A stretch of 64,000 nt of DNA from positions 1,310,414-1,374,413 of the forward strand of contig JACDOX010000169.1 in the NCBI GenBank assembly GCA_014549065.1, written 5' to 3'. Under the pieces are notes generated by a model, which saw only the letters and a list, made by a program, of their open reading frames with translations, ran no database searches and was not told the DNA's origin. Both the position numbers and the translations under genes were made by a program. Positions within the stretch are counted from its first letter, which is position 1, and each line of letters starts with the position of its first letter. Positions 39,601 through 54,600 of the stretch are shown here, piece after piece. Origin of the DNA: Cardinalis cardinalis (Eukaryota > Chordata > Aves > Passeriformes > Cardinalidae).

Positions 39601-42600
39601 TGGCTTATTGTCTGACCTATTTGATTTTTTAAGCTACATAATTACAGGTTTCACTCTCTTCTGAGACTTGTCCATGGGTCAGATATATTTATGGAGTTGT
39701 TTTTCATCAAAAATTGTGCAATAAGCAAAATATATAAATAAAGAAAAGGTGGAGAGAAAGAGAAACTAAAGTTTACAGGGATAGGAGAAAACTGAGAAGA
39801 ATAGAGACAGCAGGAGAGGAGACAGAACTTGGAAGAGACTGACAGCAAGGAATCAGAGCTTGGGTTACTGCCTCCATGGTGGACAGCAAACACAAACCAG
39901 GCCTCCCTGGCTGATTACACTGAGCTAACAGCTGCTTCATATCCCTCAGCTGAAAGCAGCCAAAGCTCACAGACAAAAAATGAATTTCAGAGAAANAGCA
40001 GATTAGGAAGAAAGGGACATGGATAAAAGGAGCTAAACAGCACATATTCAAGAAAAAAAAAGGTAAAGGAAATTAAAAGCAAGAAGAAAATGTTTTTACN
40101 CCATCTGGGTTTTTTGGTTTTGGGATTTTTTTGAGGAATAGGAGTAAAAAGTGTATGAAAACTATATTTGATCATAAAAATGAGCATGGAAATGAGTAGG
40201 AGCTGAGAATCAGGCAAGTGGATAACAGGTGAGTATGAGAATCAACCATTGTTCAAAGATGCGCAGAGTTAGGCTGCTTTAGGAGGAATTTCAGAATGTT
40301 TTCAGTTAATACTAAATATAAGGAGTCCTGCAGTGTTCCCAAAGGATTCTAGCATTTTTAGGTCAATTTTGGTATGCAGCTGAAAAAATCTTAAGTGATG
40401 TAAAAATCAATATGAAAACTTACTTATAAAAGTATTGGTGTGTAAATAAACAGAGGTGAAATTACTTTAAAATTTAAATTATTTAAAACAACAAAAACTT
40501 TTTACCAGCATAAAATTGTACTTGTTTTTCCACATCAGTTTTGGAACTCAGAATTTTTTGGCTAAATAATTTCATTGTATGGGAAAAAAAAAAGAGGTTT
40601 CTACCAAGTGAAGGCTGGAAATGACCCTTGGTGTAGCAGCAGGATCACAACTACACCACAANTGCTGGTTCCTCAGCTAACACCTACAAAGATGGGAAAA
40701 TGGAGTTGCCATAAAGGGAAAAATCCCTTGGGTTCTATGACAAAAATACCTTCTCTTACAAATACACCCATCCTCTTACCACCCTCCTGTGCAAACAATT
40801 CATTCCAAAGCCACAACTCCTGGGTTTTTTTGTTGCTTATCTCAAGAGTATCTAAACTTTTAAACTCTTAATGACTTCAAGTTCATAGAGAAGGTCAGGA
40901 TAGACCTCTTACTTAACAGAAAAAGGAAAACAAGGAAAACCAGAAAATTTGCTCAAAACCACTTAATTATACTTGGAAAAAGAACTATCAACTCCTCATT
41001 TTCATTCTGTGTTTTACATTGTCATCCTACTGCCTAAAACCAACTTCCTATGTCTACCTACTCTCATTTTAAATTGGCTTCAAAAACAAACAGACATAAA
41101 TCAGATGTCTGGGGAAGGCAATNAAGTTTCCCAGGCTAAATGAACAATATTCATCACATGGAAAAGACACTTTATTAAAAAATAAAAGAAAAAAAAATTT
41201 TGGCTCTTGCAAAAAGGCCATTTTCTTTCCAGTTTAGGTTCATTTTCAGAACCAGATTACAAGCTTCCTTTTCAGAATTTCCCTTTTGCTTTTTTATTCA
41301 ATTATGACTTGCCTAGCATCTCAGTCCAGGTGAGATATGTCAGTTATATTTCCACTTTCAAAGATTGTACTACATCCAGATAAAAAATTTAAATACTCTC
41401 ATGTATTTAATATACAGTAATACTGGGTCCTGAAGAACAAGTTTAGGCTAAGTTAGAACAACACAGGATGAGATAGCAGGCTGAGCAGGACACAAGAGCA
41501 AAATGTATCCTTATGCTTTAAGNTATATTTAAGACCAATCTCAGGGCAGAGGCCACTCTGGGCAAAGAGTTGTAGCAGGAGTTAACATATGTTAAGACGG
41601 GATCTCACTTATTATTAGATACCAAGAAAAGCAAATATGCCTGAGAGCAGAGGTTTAGGCCACCTGGTAAACCCATGACAGGAACGTAGTTGAAATGAAG
41701 CTGAAATTTTCCTCATGAGCCCTGTACAACTTCACTTGTTGGACAAAAGGTATTCTTAAACAAAACAACAAAAAAACAGGGAGATGAAGGAGGAGAAGGT
41801 TATTTGTAGCAGACCCACATTAAATGTGACAAAAATCACATTCCCAGTTGTATACAAGTATTTATGACTACTCATACTGGACCTGTACCAAAGGCTCAAA
41901 ATCNGACTTGAGCATTTTTCATGAATGCACCTTTCATTAGCACTTTTTGTTAACATNTCCATCATTACCAGATACAGATTTAACAAGGGGTGGTAGCCTG
42001 ACACAGGTGTATTAGTCCCTCTGTCCCTTAATAATGACACAATAAGATATTTCCCAGACAAACCATGGCTTGAGATAGCCTCTACTATATCAGAGTTATG
42101 TCCAACTNGATTTACTCTTTTTATATTAAGCATTCCTAGGATTGGGTGCTTGTATTTATACCTCAGGAATATGGAGCTCCTTTAACTGGTCTGCAGTAAT
42201 TTCACTCAGCTCTCGGAATGTCATGGTAAAATCAGCCTTTGTATCTTCCATAATCTAGTGAATAAAGACACTTCTATGAGTGCTTTTCAAGTGTGGGGTA
42301 CCAGTTCAGATGTTTGCCAACAAAATTAGCAAAGTAAACTCACTTTTAAGAGGAAAGCAATCAAATAGTTATCATTCTCATCCTCCCCAAGAAGACCCAA
42401 TTTTGTTTTGAATAGTTCTGTGAAACTGAAAATAGTAACAAAGTATGGGAGTTGTGAACATTATATATTTTATAGTATTGTGACTAGAAGGTTTCAGTTC
42501 TGAAAGCACATACCGACTGTGATACTGCTCACCATACCCCTCCAAAATCTGGGAAGCTCTGCAAAACAGAAGAAATGTCAAGTTCTAAGGAACTGAAATG

Positions 42601-45600
42601 CTGCTGCAGGTATAATCCTGCTGTACACTAAGCAACAAAAACTTCTGCCTGATATCTCAGAAACACTGATATTCTGAATCATCTGAATATCATATAAGAA
42701 TCTTTATAAGAGGCTATTAAAATACTGCTTCATTACTTCAGGAGGATGCATGGTCCTCCTAAGTAAATTTCTTACAAAATAAGCTAGGCAAACTTAGAAA
42801 AAAAACTATGGGCAAAAGTCTTACCTTAGTGAAAGGAGAAAGGATCACACAACATCTAATAGCTCCCTATAGTCCTATTTTACTACTATTTTTGACCCAA
42901 CAAAAACTTTTCTCCCCACCTTCCAATCTTATTCTGGCCAACAGCTAATCCAGAATCAATTCCCAGTTAAAAAAAANTAAAATATTTTAAAAGCAAATCC
43001 CTTTCCTTCCTAAGCATATGGTGATTACAGAGTCTCTCATCTCACTAGTTCCTTTAAGCATTATGATATTTTAAGGATTACTTACAGCTGCTTTTGCCTG
43101 GGATCCAATAAAGGTTTTAGAGCTTGTAACAGCTTGCTCAGATTAAACAGCCCAACACTTGCCTGATTTCCTATTTTATACCTCCTTTCATCATCAGATG
43201 TGTTTGGAACAAAATCTGTTTCAAACAAGACATTACTTTTCCATAACAGAGTAATTACAATAAAGAATCAATGTTAAAATATTGAAATACATTCATTTTT
43301 ATATTTACACTTAAAACTACTTAGATATTTAAAATTACATCATGAGAATACTTATTTAAAGTGAATTAACTCAAGAACTACTATTTGCAAATCTAAGGAA
43401 TACATCCTTCACAAACAAGTTCCCATGTGTCACAAGTGACATTTTCCTACCTGAAGATACAAGGTAAATTCAAATGGTTACAGAGAAAAATAAACACTTC
43501 TGCATTAAAAACAGTCTTTCACACTTAAACCCAGTATTTTTACTACATCTAGTGCTAGCATTTAGCACATAGATTAAGCAAACAAATGTCCAACTAGATT
43601 CAGGATTCAAGTATTTATGGAAAAGTCACACATATAGAAAACATGTATTTAACAGGTCACCAAAGAAAGATTTGTTCCAATAGGACAAGCAAGCTATGTA
43701 TTCACATNGAAAATAGGCCTAATGTGTTCCAGTATGCAAATCCATTATCTGGGAGATAACAANTACCTGTCATGCAAGTTACAAGTATGTGGATTTTATA
43801 TCCAGAAGTAAAATATCTTATGTACAGCAGCAATCTGNGAGGGGATCAGTGGGAGCCCCTCACTCAGATCAAACCAGATAAGCTGATCAATGCACGCAGC
43901 ATCACCTGAGTCCTCAGCGGACACTGACAGCAAATGGAGCTTTAAGGAGGAGACTCCCAACTCATCTGTCAGGTCTGGTGAGTGGTTCCAATCTGAATTT
44001 TGACTCCAACACCTCTCATCTGGCTCTAGGGTGCACTGTCTGGCTGGGACAGAGCCAGTTCTCTTCACAGCAGCCTGTCTGGAGCTGTGTGTTGANTTTG
44101 TGACCAAAGCAGTGCTGATAGCACAGCAATGCTCTACACATTGCTCAGCAGGGCTGGCCCAGCANCAAGGGCTCAATTCTCATTCTGCAATCCCAGAAAA
44201 TGAGGCTGGGGTGGGCCAGATAGGAGGGGATGCAGCTGGGACAGCTGAGCTCAGCTGACCANAGGGATATTCCACACTTACAACATCATGATCAGCAATA
44301 AAAATTGGGGGTAGTTTTTCAAAGGCAGCTGCTGCTTGGGAACTGACTTGGCATCAGTCTGGTGGTGACATATGGTGAGTGATTCTCTCTGTATCACTTG
44401 CTGCTCACTCCTGCCATTTTTTTCCCCTTGACTTATACAAATGTCATTATCTTGACCCATAGGCTTTTTCTTAGCTTTCATAAATCCTTCATAAATCTTA
44501 GATTTCATAAATCCTTGCTTTTCGAATTGTCTCCCTCAGCCCAAAGCAGGGAGGAGTGAACCAGTGGCTTGTGGATCCTTAATTGCCAGATGGGTTCAAC
44601 CCACCCATAAATAAAGATCTAAAAGCAAAAAAATCCCCATTTTGTTCAATACAATAGAAACAATATGACATTTATTCTCATGACTTTTCCTTAATTTGAG
44701 GCTGCAGGCATGAAAACACATAGCAAGATAACCACTGCTGATTCTGAAGTTTATTCAGTTGCAAACTGTAAACAATATTCTAAGAATACACATTTCTGTA
44801 CACACTGAACCTATCTATCCATCCCAGACTGAGTTAAGACTTTCAAAAAAAAGGTTACCATGACTGTGTAGGTTTGATTTCTTCTCTTCCAACATATAAT
44901 TAGCTGCTGTGAATAGAGCTTTCATGCATGCAAAGTTACTGCATTCCACTTCTGCTTTTGGCTGTTTCCAGCAATACACAATTTTTAGTTTTCTAGGCTT
45001 CTGTTGTAGTATCTGTTGAATTGATGGTGTTCAAGTGGAAACACTCTCATGGAAATGGGCTTAATAGTAATATTTATAATCATTAACAAGACTTTTAGTC
45101 CTTGAATGCAACCTATATAGTGTGTCATAAAACTGGTCACTAATGCAATTTTTTTTTCCTAAAGCTCTTCAAACAGGACACATGTTTTTTCTAATAATGA
45201 AAGNAGTTTTCATGCTATGGAAACTTTATAATTTAATATACAAAGANTATTTTAAGTAAAGAAAAAAATAAATCGCTACACTCACTTGGGTCATAGGAGT
45301 CCATAAATCCAAATGGACCATAATCTATTGTTATGGACAATAAACTGAAGTTATCTGTATTGCACACTCCTACAGTTAAACAGAAAGGAGAAACAAAAGT
45401 TAAAATTCCACCTGAACCCCAGGCTCTAGGCAATCTGCTGTGAAACAGGTGCACTGAATTTAGAGAGCTCTCAGGAATCAGACTCTGGAGAATGTTCCTA
45501 TCGCTGTGCCCCCAGCCCACGCCCCACAGCACACTCAGGCTGCTGCTCCTGCTGCTGTTTTGGGGTAAATCCCACAAATCTGTGGCAGAGCCAGACAGCT

Positions 45601-48600
45601 TCGTGTCCTGAGCACTATAACAGGCCAGGGCTGGATGTGGAAGGATCAAATTCAGAGCAGTTAAACTCTTACACATGGCATCAGTAGCCTGTCTTTNTAC
45701 CCTGCACTGCTGCAACAGCTGNNAGAATTCTTGCTCCCCTATTCTCATCCTGTCAGAGCTGTGCTCTGAGAGATCAGACAGCATAACTCTGTCACAAAGC
45801 CCCTTGTATGACAGATAAAGCTGTAGGTGAAGACATCAGCAGAACAAAACACCAAGGTGACAAATAAAAGCGATTTTTAAGTCCATTACTGTAAAGTGTC
45901 CCTCCCCTAAAGCCAATGCCATCTGGCACCTTACCATGTGCAAACCCCACAGACATCCACAAGGAAATGAGATTTGCAGTCTCTGACACGACCATAGAGA
46001 AAAATTCCTGAAATCAAATACATCTTTTACTTCAAGTCCTCTGTATCAAAAACATTGAAATACATAAGCATTTTATTAACTTCAGAAATATGTAATACAT
46101 TCTATTTTTCAAATTTAAGCATCTGTCTGTCAGGACTTGTTATTCTCATTCCAAATTATGTGAGTGCATAATAACCTTATGCAGCAAAGACTATAGTTAA
46201 ATAAGCAGACACAGATGCCCTTAAAGAAATTAAGAACTAAAGTTAAAAAAAACCAAACCAAAACACACTACTTATACTAGGCAGTGTACCAGAATATACC
46301 ATATATACTACATTTACANTAGCAAAAGCACACTTCATCACAACATGACTGATCACTGATAACCTGTTTGGAAGAGAANAAAATACAACAGAAAATGGAA
46401 GCTTCACAATAAACATTTCCAAAATGGAAACTGATAAAAAATGTTCACATTTGACTTTGAGAAAACAAAAAAAAATCAAGAAGTACATTTTTACTGCAGA
46501 GAATTAACAAACTTTTGCTAATAAAACCTGGAAGCTCACTTCAAATTTTAAAATCTTGTAAAACTTGAAATTGTGAAGATCTTCCTGTAATTTTTGTTCA
46601 CATGCTTGTGNAAAATAAAAATGACTCAAAAAAGACTTACCAGGTACCTATTTGAATCATTCATAGCTATTGATGGAAAATGTTCCTGGATAATAAACTC
46701 TAGCAATCTTCTGTAACAACAGAAACAGATTTCTTTAAACAAAACTGGTACTTTGGAACTGATCATTAAAAATTTTTGTTTTCAAACAGCAAAATGCTGA
46801 TCTACTGCTTGCCACAAATAGATATTAAAAAACTCAGTCTATTTAGACTTAGTCTATTTATTAGATTAAGCTCTTCCAAAATGCTTAGAGATAAAACCTA
46901 AGGTTGTAGTNATAAATATGACTGGAGACTGCCACACAGAGTTAAAATTATCCTCACATCAAATCTCCAGAGCACACCAGGGCATGGTTCTGCATGCAGC
47001 AATATCCATTGTTTAGAAAATAAAGGAGTTTGCATTTCCAAAACAATAGTATAAGATTACAAGGAATAACCATTCTACATCAGAATTCTCACNAAGAAAA
47101 TGTTCTGACTGAATTCTCATGGAGTAGGGTTACTTCCACAGTAACTGGCCATTCTTAAAACAGTTCTCCACATTCCTACNAGACAGGCTTAGTGAAATGG
47201 GATATATGCATTGAAATTTGCAGATTTTGTCACAGAAAACTGAGAAATGTAGGAACTTACAAATCTTTCAACTTACAAATCTTTCCAAAACAACTCCTCC
47301 CTAGTGCTTAGTTACCAGAAGTACTTAGGTATAAAACTTTCCTCATTTTGTAAGATCCAGGCTTTTAGAACATCTCAAGGGTTTTACTCTTGTGGGGTAA
47401 GATCTTTGGAATGCCTGTATAAAANTAGCAGGTTACATTTCTAAATTATGTAGTCTCACTTGCTAAATAATTGATGTCTAAATTCCAACTGTATACATGA
47501 ATTCTAATGTAATTTGATGCTTGAGAAAACTATTTCAGTTCCTGTGAAGATTCAGTTCAAACCTTAGTAAGTCCAGTTCCCCAGAGTGAGCTAAGATTTC
47601 CAAGGATCCTATACGAAACCATGACTTGGCAAGTCGTAGCACTATTGCACCTTAAATATAAAGACAAATGTGTTTAAATGTAAACAGAGCATCAGCAAAA
47701 TAAAACAGTTCCATAGAAAAAGCCACCACGTGTTGTTTCTATAGACACAGAGTTTGTATATACACAGTTCAAATGGTATTTTTGTAAGTAGGCCTAACAC
47801 ATAACAGATGAATATGTACAACATTATTTTACTACACATGCATTTTAATGAAAAAGTTTGATTTGCTATACCAGCAAGCACAGGCAAAATTCTGTTATTG
47901 TATTAATACTAGAATTACTCCAGAAATGCCAGCCTCAAAGAAAGAACACAAACAGATTTTTCCCCATGCTGTGCCATCTCTCTCTTTTTCAGAGCAGGTG
48001 TAGATGATGTAGCAATGATATGGCCACAACAGCATTCTACCCATCCTGGTATTGTTATCAAAGCAATGGAAAACTTCCCTAGATTTCAATATCATTTTTG
48101 TAATGGGAAATGAAAATCAAAACTATATTCTTTCAATATGTATGCCACAAACATAGAAGACCAGTTCAGAGGGCTTCATTTCTTCAACCAAGATATGTTT
48201 CAGATTGATTTTCTCAGGAGAGGTTCTATATCTTAATACACTACATTAAGCTAATTTATTACTTTTTATTACACATTTTTTCATGGAGAATTAAGTTACA
48301 ATGCTCTAACATTTAAAAATATGTTCATTACCTCTTTCTTTCTTAATATTTCCATTGTAAAACTGGTCTCTCCATACATCATCATCACTTACAACTAAGC
48401 TGTAGCAAACAAGAAATGAATGTTAAAAGTTATCTCAGCAAAAGTAATTCATATTGAAGATCAAANTGATATTTTATATAAATTCATATATAAAGAAGAA
48501 AGATTGTTTTGGTGGCATAGCTTTGTATTTACAAATGACACAGGCAAAAAAGATGCTGAGCTTAACAAGACTTTTCTTGGGGAGATGTCTGCTCTAAAAA

Positions 48601-51600
48601 AGAGNAGTGCATTCACTTGGAACCTCAGTGACAGATTAGTATGATTGTAACATTACCTAAGTCCNAATTTCCCTGGGGACAACATGGAAATTTTGAGGAG
48701 AGAGAAATTAGAAACCAAATTCTTGCATCAGATGGAGGTTGCCCTTTACATGAGCCAAAATTATGTCAGAAACTTCAGGGACAAGTCTGTGATTCTTAGT
48801 AATCAATCACTGCTACTGGTACTTGGATTTTAAAAACCAATCTCTTCCTTTCATTTGCCCTAAAATTCTGCACATCCTATAAATTCTCATGTTTATCCAA
48901 ATATTGAGATTTGTGAGAGTTCAGTACAACATGCTTTAAGATATTTCACAACTTGCATTAATTTGTTTAAACAAAATATGTAATTTCCTTGTATTTTCTG
49001 TCCTGTCAGGAAAAATCAATCCTCACAAACTCACAATCCTCACACAGAAGGGCATCACATTCCTCTAAGGCTAACAAGTAGGAAGTTTTCTCTCCAAAAA
49101 GCTGACAATCCAGCTTGGTGCCATCTTCTGAAAGAGATTTTATCCCCTCAATAGGCACAGAAGACTCCTTGTTCAAGACTCTAGCTGGACAATAATTTAG
49201 CTCACTTTGTATAATTCTTTGTATAATTCATCTCTATCTTTGCTTGTTAACTGGAAAATATTCTACTGAGGCGAGACANGGACCTATTGGAGTGGGTCCT
49301 GAAATGACCAGAGCTGGAGCAGCTCTCCTGTGAGGACAGACTGAGAGCTGGGGCTGTTTNTAGGAGTAAGGGGAGATCTTACAGCCCCTTCAGTCCCCAA
49401 AGAGGCTACAAGAGCAGGCCAGGCACCCTTTACCAGGGCCTCTAGCAACAGGACAAGGAGGAACGGCTGTAATCTGAAAGAGGGCAGGTTCAGATCAGAT
49501 ACTAAGAAGTTTTTTACTCTGAGGGTGGTGAGACACTGAACAGGTTGCCCCAGAAAGGCAGTAGATGCACCATCCATGGAAATATTCAAGGTCAGGATGG
49601 AGGGGGCTTTGAGCAACCTGATCCAGATAAGATGTCCCTGCTCTTTGAGGGAGAATTGGACTAGACCAGTAAAAGTCTCTTCAAACCCAAATTATGATTC
49701 CATGATTCAAAATATACTTGGGTGGCATGCTATTTGATATTTAATGCAGTTATTTATATCTGCTATTAGGTAGTCNAAGACAGCAGAGGAGACAGAACCA
49801 AACTTTTCTTCGAGGTACACAGTAAAGAACAAGAGACAAACCTATTATTCCATTCATAAATATGACTGAAGACAGCCACAGNGTTAATTCCCAGGAGTTC
49901 ATTTTTGGAAGTACACTAGATTCTGGTTTTACATACTTGAGCATTAAAATTTTAGAAAGAATTCAGTTGAACCAAAAATGTGGAAAATCCACATAAACAT
50001 AAATATGTACAAAAAGGTCATGAAAAGAAATAGCATGAAGTCTTACCTAGTGCATTTGCTTGCAACAGTAACCGTGGGTTTGAAACTAAATTATTGTTAC
50101 TGTATTCAGTGTTTTTGAAGATACCTAGTAGCTATTCAAACTGAATGTTCTGTTAACTGCAAAGAACAGGCAGTGAATTATTTCAGGAGGGGAACNATAT
50201 ACAGAAATCAATCTGCTCCTTTTATTGGAGCTGTACTGATACAAGTAGAATTAGGTTTTGTTTTGGTTTTTTTTAATATTCATTTGAAACCAATTGGTAT
50301 GGCTGTAGGATTAAGTACAAAAAGCTCTGATGTAAATGAGATGGAAGAAGAAAATCTTAATCCTTCAAGAGAAAACAAAAAAAATAGAAACAGAGAAGAA
50401 ACCTCAGACCCCTACAAAATCTGTGTGCAGCTGAGCACTAGGGGACAGAAGGCATGAAAGTCGTGCTACTAAACTTTACTGTTTTGAACAGACCTCTGCC
50501 AGAAAGGTTGTTTCCTTTTTACTGTGTAACTCTTAGCAGGCTCTGCAAAATTCCTACAGAATACCAGCACTTCTACTGCAGATAAAAAAATCCATGGGGG
50601 CATCAACATTTAGTACGGACGTGCAACACTTGAGAGCTGGCCAGGTCGCTGAGCAGCCACACAGACACACATTCCCATTAGAAAAGTAGCCCTCCAATGG
50701 TCCCTGCAGTTGGTAAGTACCACAAGGCAGCAGCAGAACACCTGTAGACTCACCCATAGGAAACAGAGCACTGAAGTTGCTCCCGCACCAAAGAAGCTGG
50801 AACAGCACTCACAGAAGGATGGATGGATGGATGGATGGATGGATGGATGGATGGATGGATGGATGGATGGATGGATGGATGGATGGATGGATATCCCGCC
50901 CTACCTGGCTCTCACTTAAGGGCTTGACTTTACACTCCCAGTGCTCTGCCGGCTGTTCTGCACGAACATCAAGCCCCATGCAAGTAAAGCCACTCAGAAA
51001 ACTGAGCCAATGCATATTGGCTCACTCTTTTGACTTAATGCATAACACTGCTCACTGGTAGTCTCAGTATGTGACTAAAATGGTACTGTATGAATGTTCT
51101 GTATCTGGCAGTATAGTCATAAACTGGAGCACCCCATTGGGAATACAGTACTTAAAATTAATAGAGCAAACCAACCTGCTGGGTGCTCTGGGATAAGCCA
51201 TAAGGTTTTTCCTCCCACTTCTGCCAAGACTTGACAAGACCTCTGTTAAGTGCATCCCACCAGCCCCAGTACAAGAGCTCCCCATCGGGAAGAATATGGC
51301 TGTCAGCTGGGGTTTTTCCAAATTAAGTCTTGCAAACAGTCTGCAGAGCTTGTACAACAGTTAAGAGAGCCAGACATTTAACCAATCTGCCAGCAGAGAG
51401 CTAAAGCACACTGTGTGCTCAGTANAATTCATGCACAGTAAAGGGGTAATTTCTTACTGGTTTTGCACTGAACAATTTGTTGAGACGACAGCAAAGAGAG
51501 GCTCTAACCTGCCAAACAATTTCCTGCTGATATTCAGACAGATTTAAAGTTCTGCATTAACAACCAACAGCAAAGAGTCTCAAGATGAAGTCAGTGAATA

Positions 51601-54600
51601 AACCATCATAAATGTCATTTACAAACACTGCACTTCAACAGAGCAAATGAGTTAGAACTAATGCTAAAGAGATTTGCAGACACTTTGCAAATACAGACAC
51701 CTAGCCATGTAGCAGCTCAGCACAGGTCTTTTCTGCAGAACATTTGCTTTCTTTAAAGCCTGAAACACTGCAGTACAGACTTCAGACTACTTGGAACACA
51801 AAATGAACTTGGTATTTTAAACACGATCATCTGAAAATATTCAGTTACTTAATTCTGAGAAAATCATCCAAATGAATGAATGTATTAGTCTCCTTTGGTT
51901 CACACAGAATTAGTTTTAAAATTTTTTTTACGAACTCTCTCTCTGCTGAAGGGGTATTTGCATAAATAAAGAATTGAGAGTAATTGCCTACATTCAGTTC
52001 TACCTCCAATATTAATATTTGNTCATATGACTGACAATTCTCCCCAGCAATCTTAAAAATGACAGTACAATAATAGCCCCTTTCCACATTTTCCTAGTTG
52101 GCTAGATTCTAGAATTTGAATTGAATTTACAGAAATGAGTCGTTACTACACTGAAGTTAAGTTGTATTTCTAGAATCCAGCAAACTATGTGATGCAATTA
52201 ATTGCTGGAGTTTATTATTTTTGGAAAGTTTTATCCAAAAATNTGTGGAGAATATATTTTGTTTTGACTGTGTACATATGAAGAGATCTTTCATCTTGGA
52301 AACTAACTGCCCTGCTTTATTGATGTTCAGTGTAACTCAGTCACAAAATTACCTGTAAATTAGTATACTCTGAANAAAGGAAAGAAAAATACCTAGCAGC
52401 TCTGCTTGTAGGAATTCCAAGATGGTGCATGGCCTCACTACATAAAAACTCTCGGACAGAAGAGCGAAGCACAGCTCTTCCATCACCATTCCTACAGAGA
52501 ACAGANAAATAAGGAATATGTCATAAAATCAAAGTAAATTTCAAAAAGGAAACATTCAGTTTTAGAGTACACAGAGTAACTGCAACTTACCTGGAGTATG
52601 GGGTTTTTCCTGAGCCTTTTAACTGCAGTTCCCANTTCTCACCATGCCTGCAAAAATACCATTGGCATTTCTAACAACAGACCACAGGTTAACCATGAAT
52701 CAGCTAGACTGAACACAGAGTGCAATCAGACATAAAAAAAGTCACACCTGTTTGTATATACTCCGATCAAGTGGGCTCTTCCATCCCCCAGCTGACCTGC
52801 CCAGCTACCAAACTGACAAAAATTAAAATCAAGTTATTGTCCTCTATCATTTAAAGAAGTTATACTTGAAACAATACATATTATATCTAGGTCCTCACAA
52901 AAGACACATTTGCTCACAATAAAATGTTGAACCCTAAAGCTGTACCTCCATACTCACTCCAAAAATGAATCAGAAAACCACAGTAACACCANTAATCCTC
53001 TTTTCTTTTTTTTACCCTCCAGCTACAACGTACAGCTACAGACCTGTCTTTTTTGTATAACGAGCCTTTAAACCCACATGGCTTGTTTTGGTTTTTTTAA
53101 TTGGAAATTACAAATCAAATTCTAGCATTCTTCTCTATGAATAATCATAGCCATTTCAATGAAACTTGAACCTTAGTAACCATGGTGTTGCAGTGAGGCT
53201 CTGTCCTTCTTTACTCCTCTAAGCTATTAGTATTAGATACTAATAGTTGGCCAGACTNCTGGGGTGCTAAGCAGACCCAGCAGCTAATGAAAGTTAAAAA
53301 GATAATTTGCTTCAGGCATAAACAAAAGCAGAGCAAGTAAACAGGGTACTGTGGAAGGATNTTATAGTTCTTTTCCACCTGCAGCCCGTTATGAAGAACA
53401 AGTCTGCAATCAAACTGTTACTAAGCGTTCATGTACTCACAGACATCCACTCCTGTACTCACAGGTATTATNCAGGTGTAATTCACAAGGAAAGACCTAC
53501 ACAATTCCACCTGGAAGAACAAGTGCCATACTTACCTGGTGACCTCCATACCTATGGGCCAGTGGAACAGACCCAAATATCACTTTCCCACCACTGACGA
53601 ACTCCAGAAAATCGGATGATTCTTTGACAGATATATCAAGATCCAAAATATTTTCAAGAACATCCTGGAGAAAAAAAATAATACTTGAATATGATCAAAT
53701 TGTCAGTGGTAATGAACAAGTTTTCTCCATAGATTTCACCATTAAAAGACATCTCACAATATGTTTTAAATGCTCTGTTTAAACTATTTATTGAGAAGAT
53801 GTTTCACGATAAATAGCATATAAATAGAACATGTATTAATAATTTCTACTAATTAGAGAGGAATAAAAAAACAATAGCCAACCTTTGAAACAGCTACAAG
53901 ACGAACTCTAGATTTAAAAGGTGTAGGATAGACAACTGAAAAAATGCAATTTCTCACATTACGGACATAATTTTCTTGGATCACATCAACTGGAAATGGA
54001 TCTGTAAACATGAAACAGGCAATAAATGCCATATAAAAACAATTAACCGTACTATTCTTAATATGTTTCCTCTTAAATTCAGCCAAAATGCTTTACAAAC
54101 AATTAAAACTTGTAATATTACAACTTTACCAATGCATATTGAGCCTTCATGAAAAGCAAGCCCAAATAAATTTAGGATTTTATTGTTTGGAATTTCTGAA
54201 AAGGACTGAGTTAAAGAATCTATCAGGACATTCTAGTTTTAAGATCTAAATCATATCTAAGAATAGACTGAATGGACTGTGACTGGAACAGTCTTAGGGT
54301 AGTTTGGTGTTGCACTCAATTACAGACACCCTAAATGATATCTGCAGGAGACAGAGAAGTTCAGCTTTCCTCACAGCTGAATAATGCAGTGCAACAAATG
54401 TAAGTCACTGTGCACCAGTAACTGCTGTGTACCTTCCATATGCAGCAATGATCACCACACAACCCAAGAAAACAGATGAATCTTTACTGAGTAATGTAAA
54501 CAGTGAATGAACGGGTGAGAAGATGTAGCTCTTGCTGTAGCATGCATGTGTACTCAGAAGTTGTGCTTCATTCCTCCTTCAGACCTACTCTGTGCCCTTT

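Larger units (their letters stand above)
33661..42161 (-). other. SelO-like introns 15-18
   Basis: Introns 33661-33979, 34060-37784, 37829-38672 and 38753-42161. Very AT-rich. Contents noticed: the solo LTR, the 12-bp hairpin, and TA-rich simple sequence near 33.76-33.85 kb. No other coding signal. Confidence 0.7.
42255..48331 (-). other. SelO-like introns 7-14
   Basis: Introns 42255-42343, 42426-42513, 42559-43085, 43216-45285 (contains the plus-strand LTR piece), 45370-45934, 46008-46640, 46711-47562 and 47651-48331. No other genes seen. Confidence 0.7.

Noticed and set aside
45233..45784. 183-codon minus-strand ORF running through intron 10 into exon 11
   Set aside because: The exon 10 frame hits a stop at about 45792 if the intron is retained, and the intronic part has no SelO similarity. 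The splice acceptor at 45370 explains exon 11.
50710..51061. ORFs with repeated Asp-Gly-Trp-Met or Ile-His-Pro-Ser
   Set aside because: They are translations of the GGAT microsatellite on each strand.
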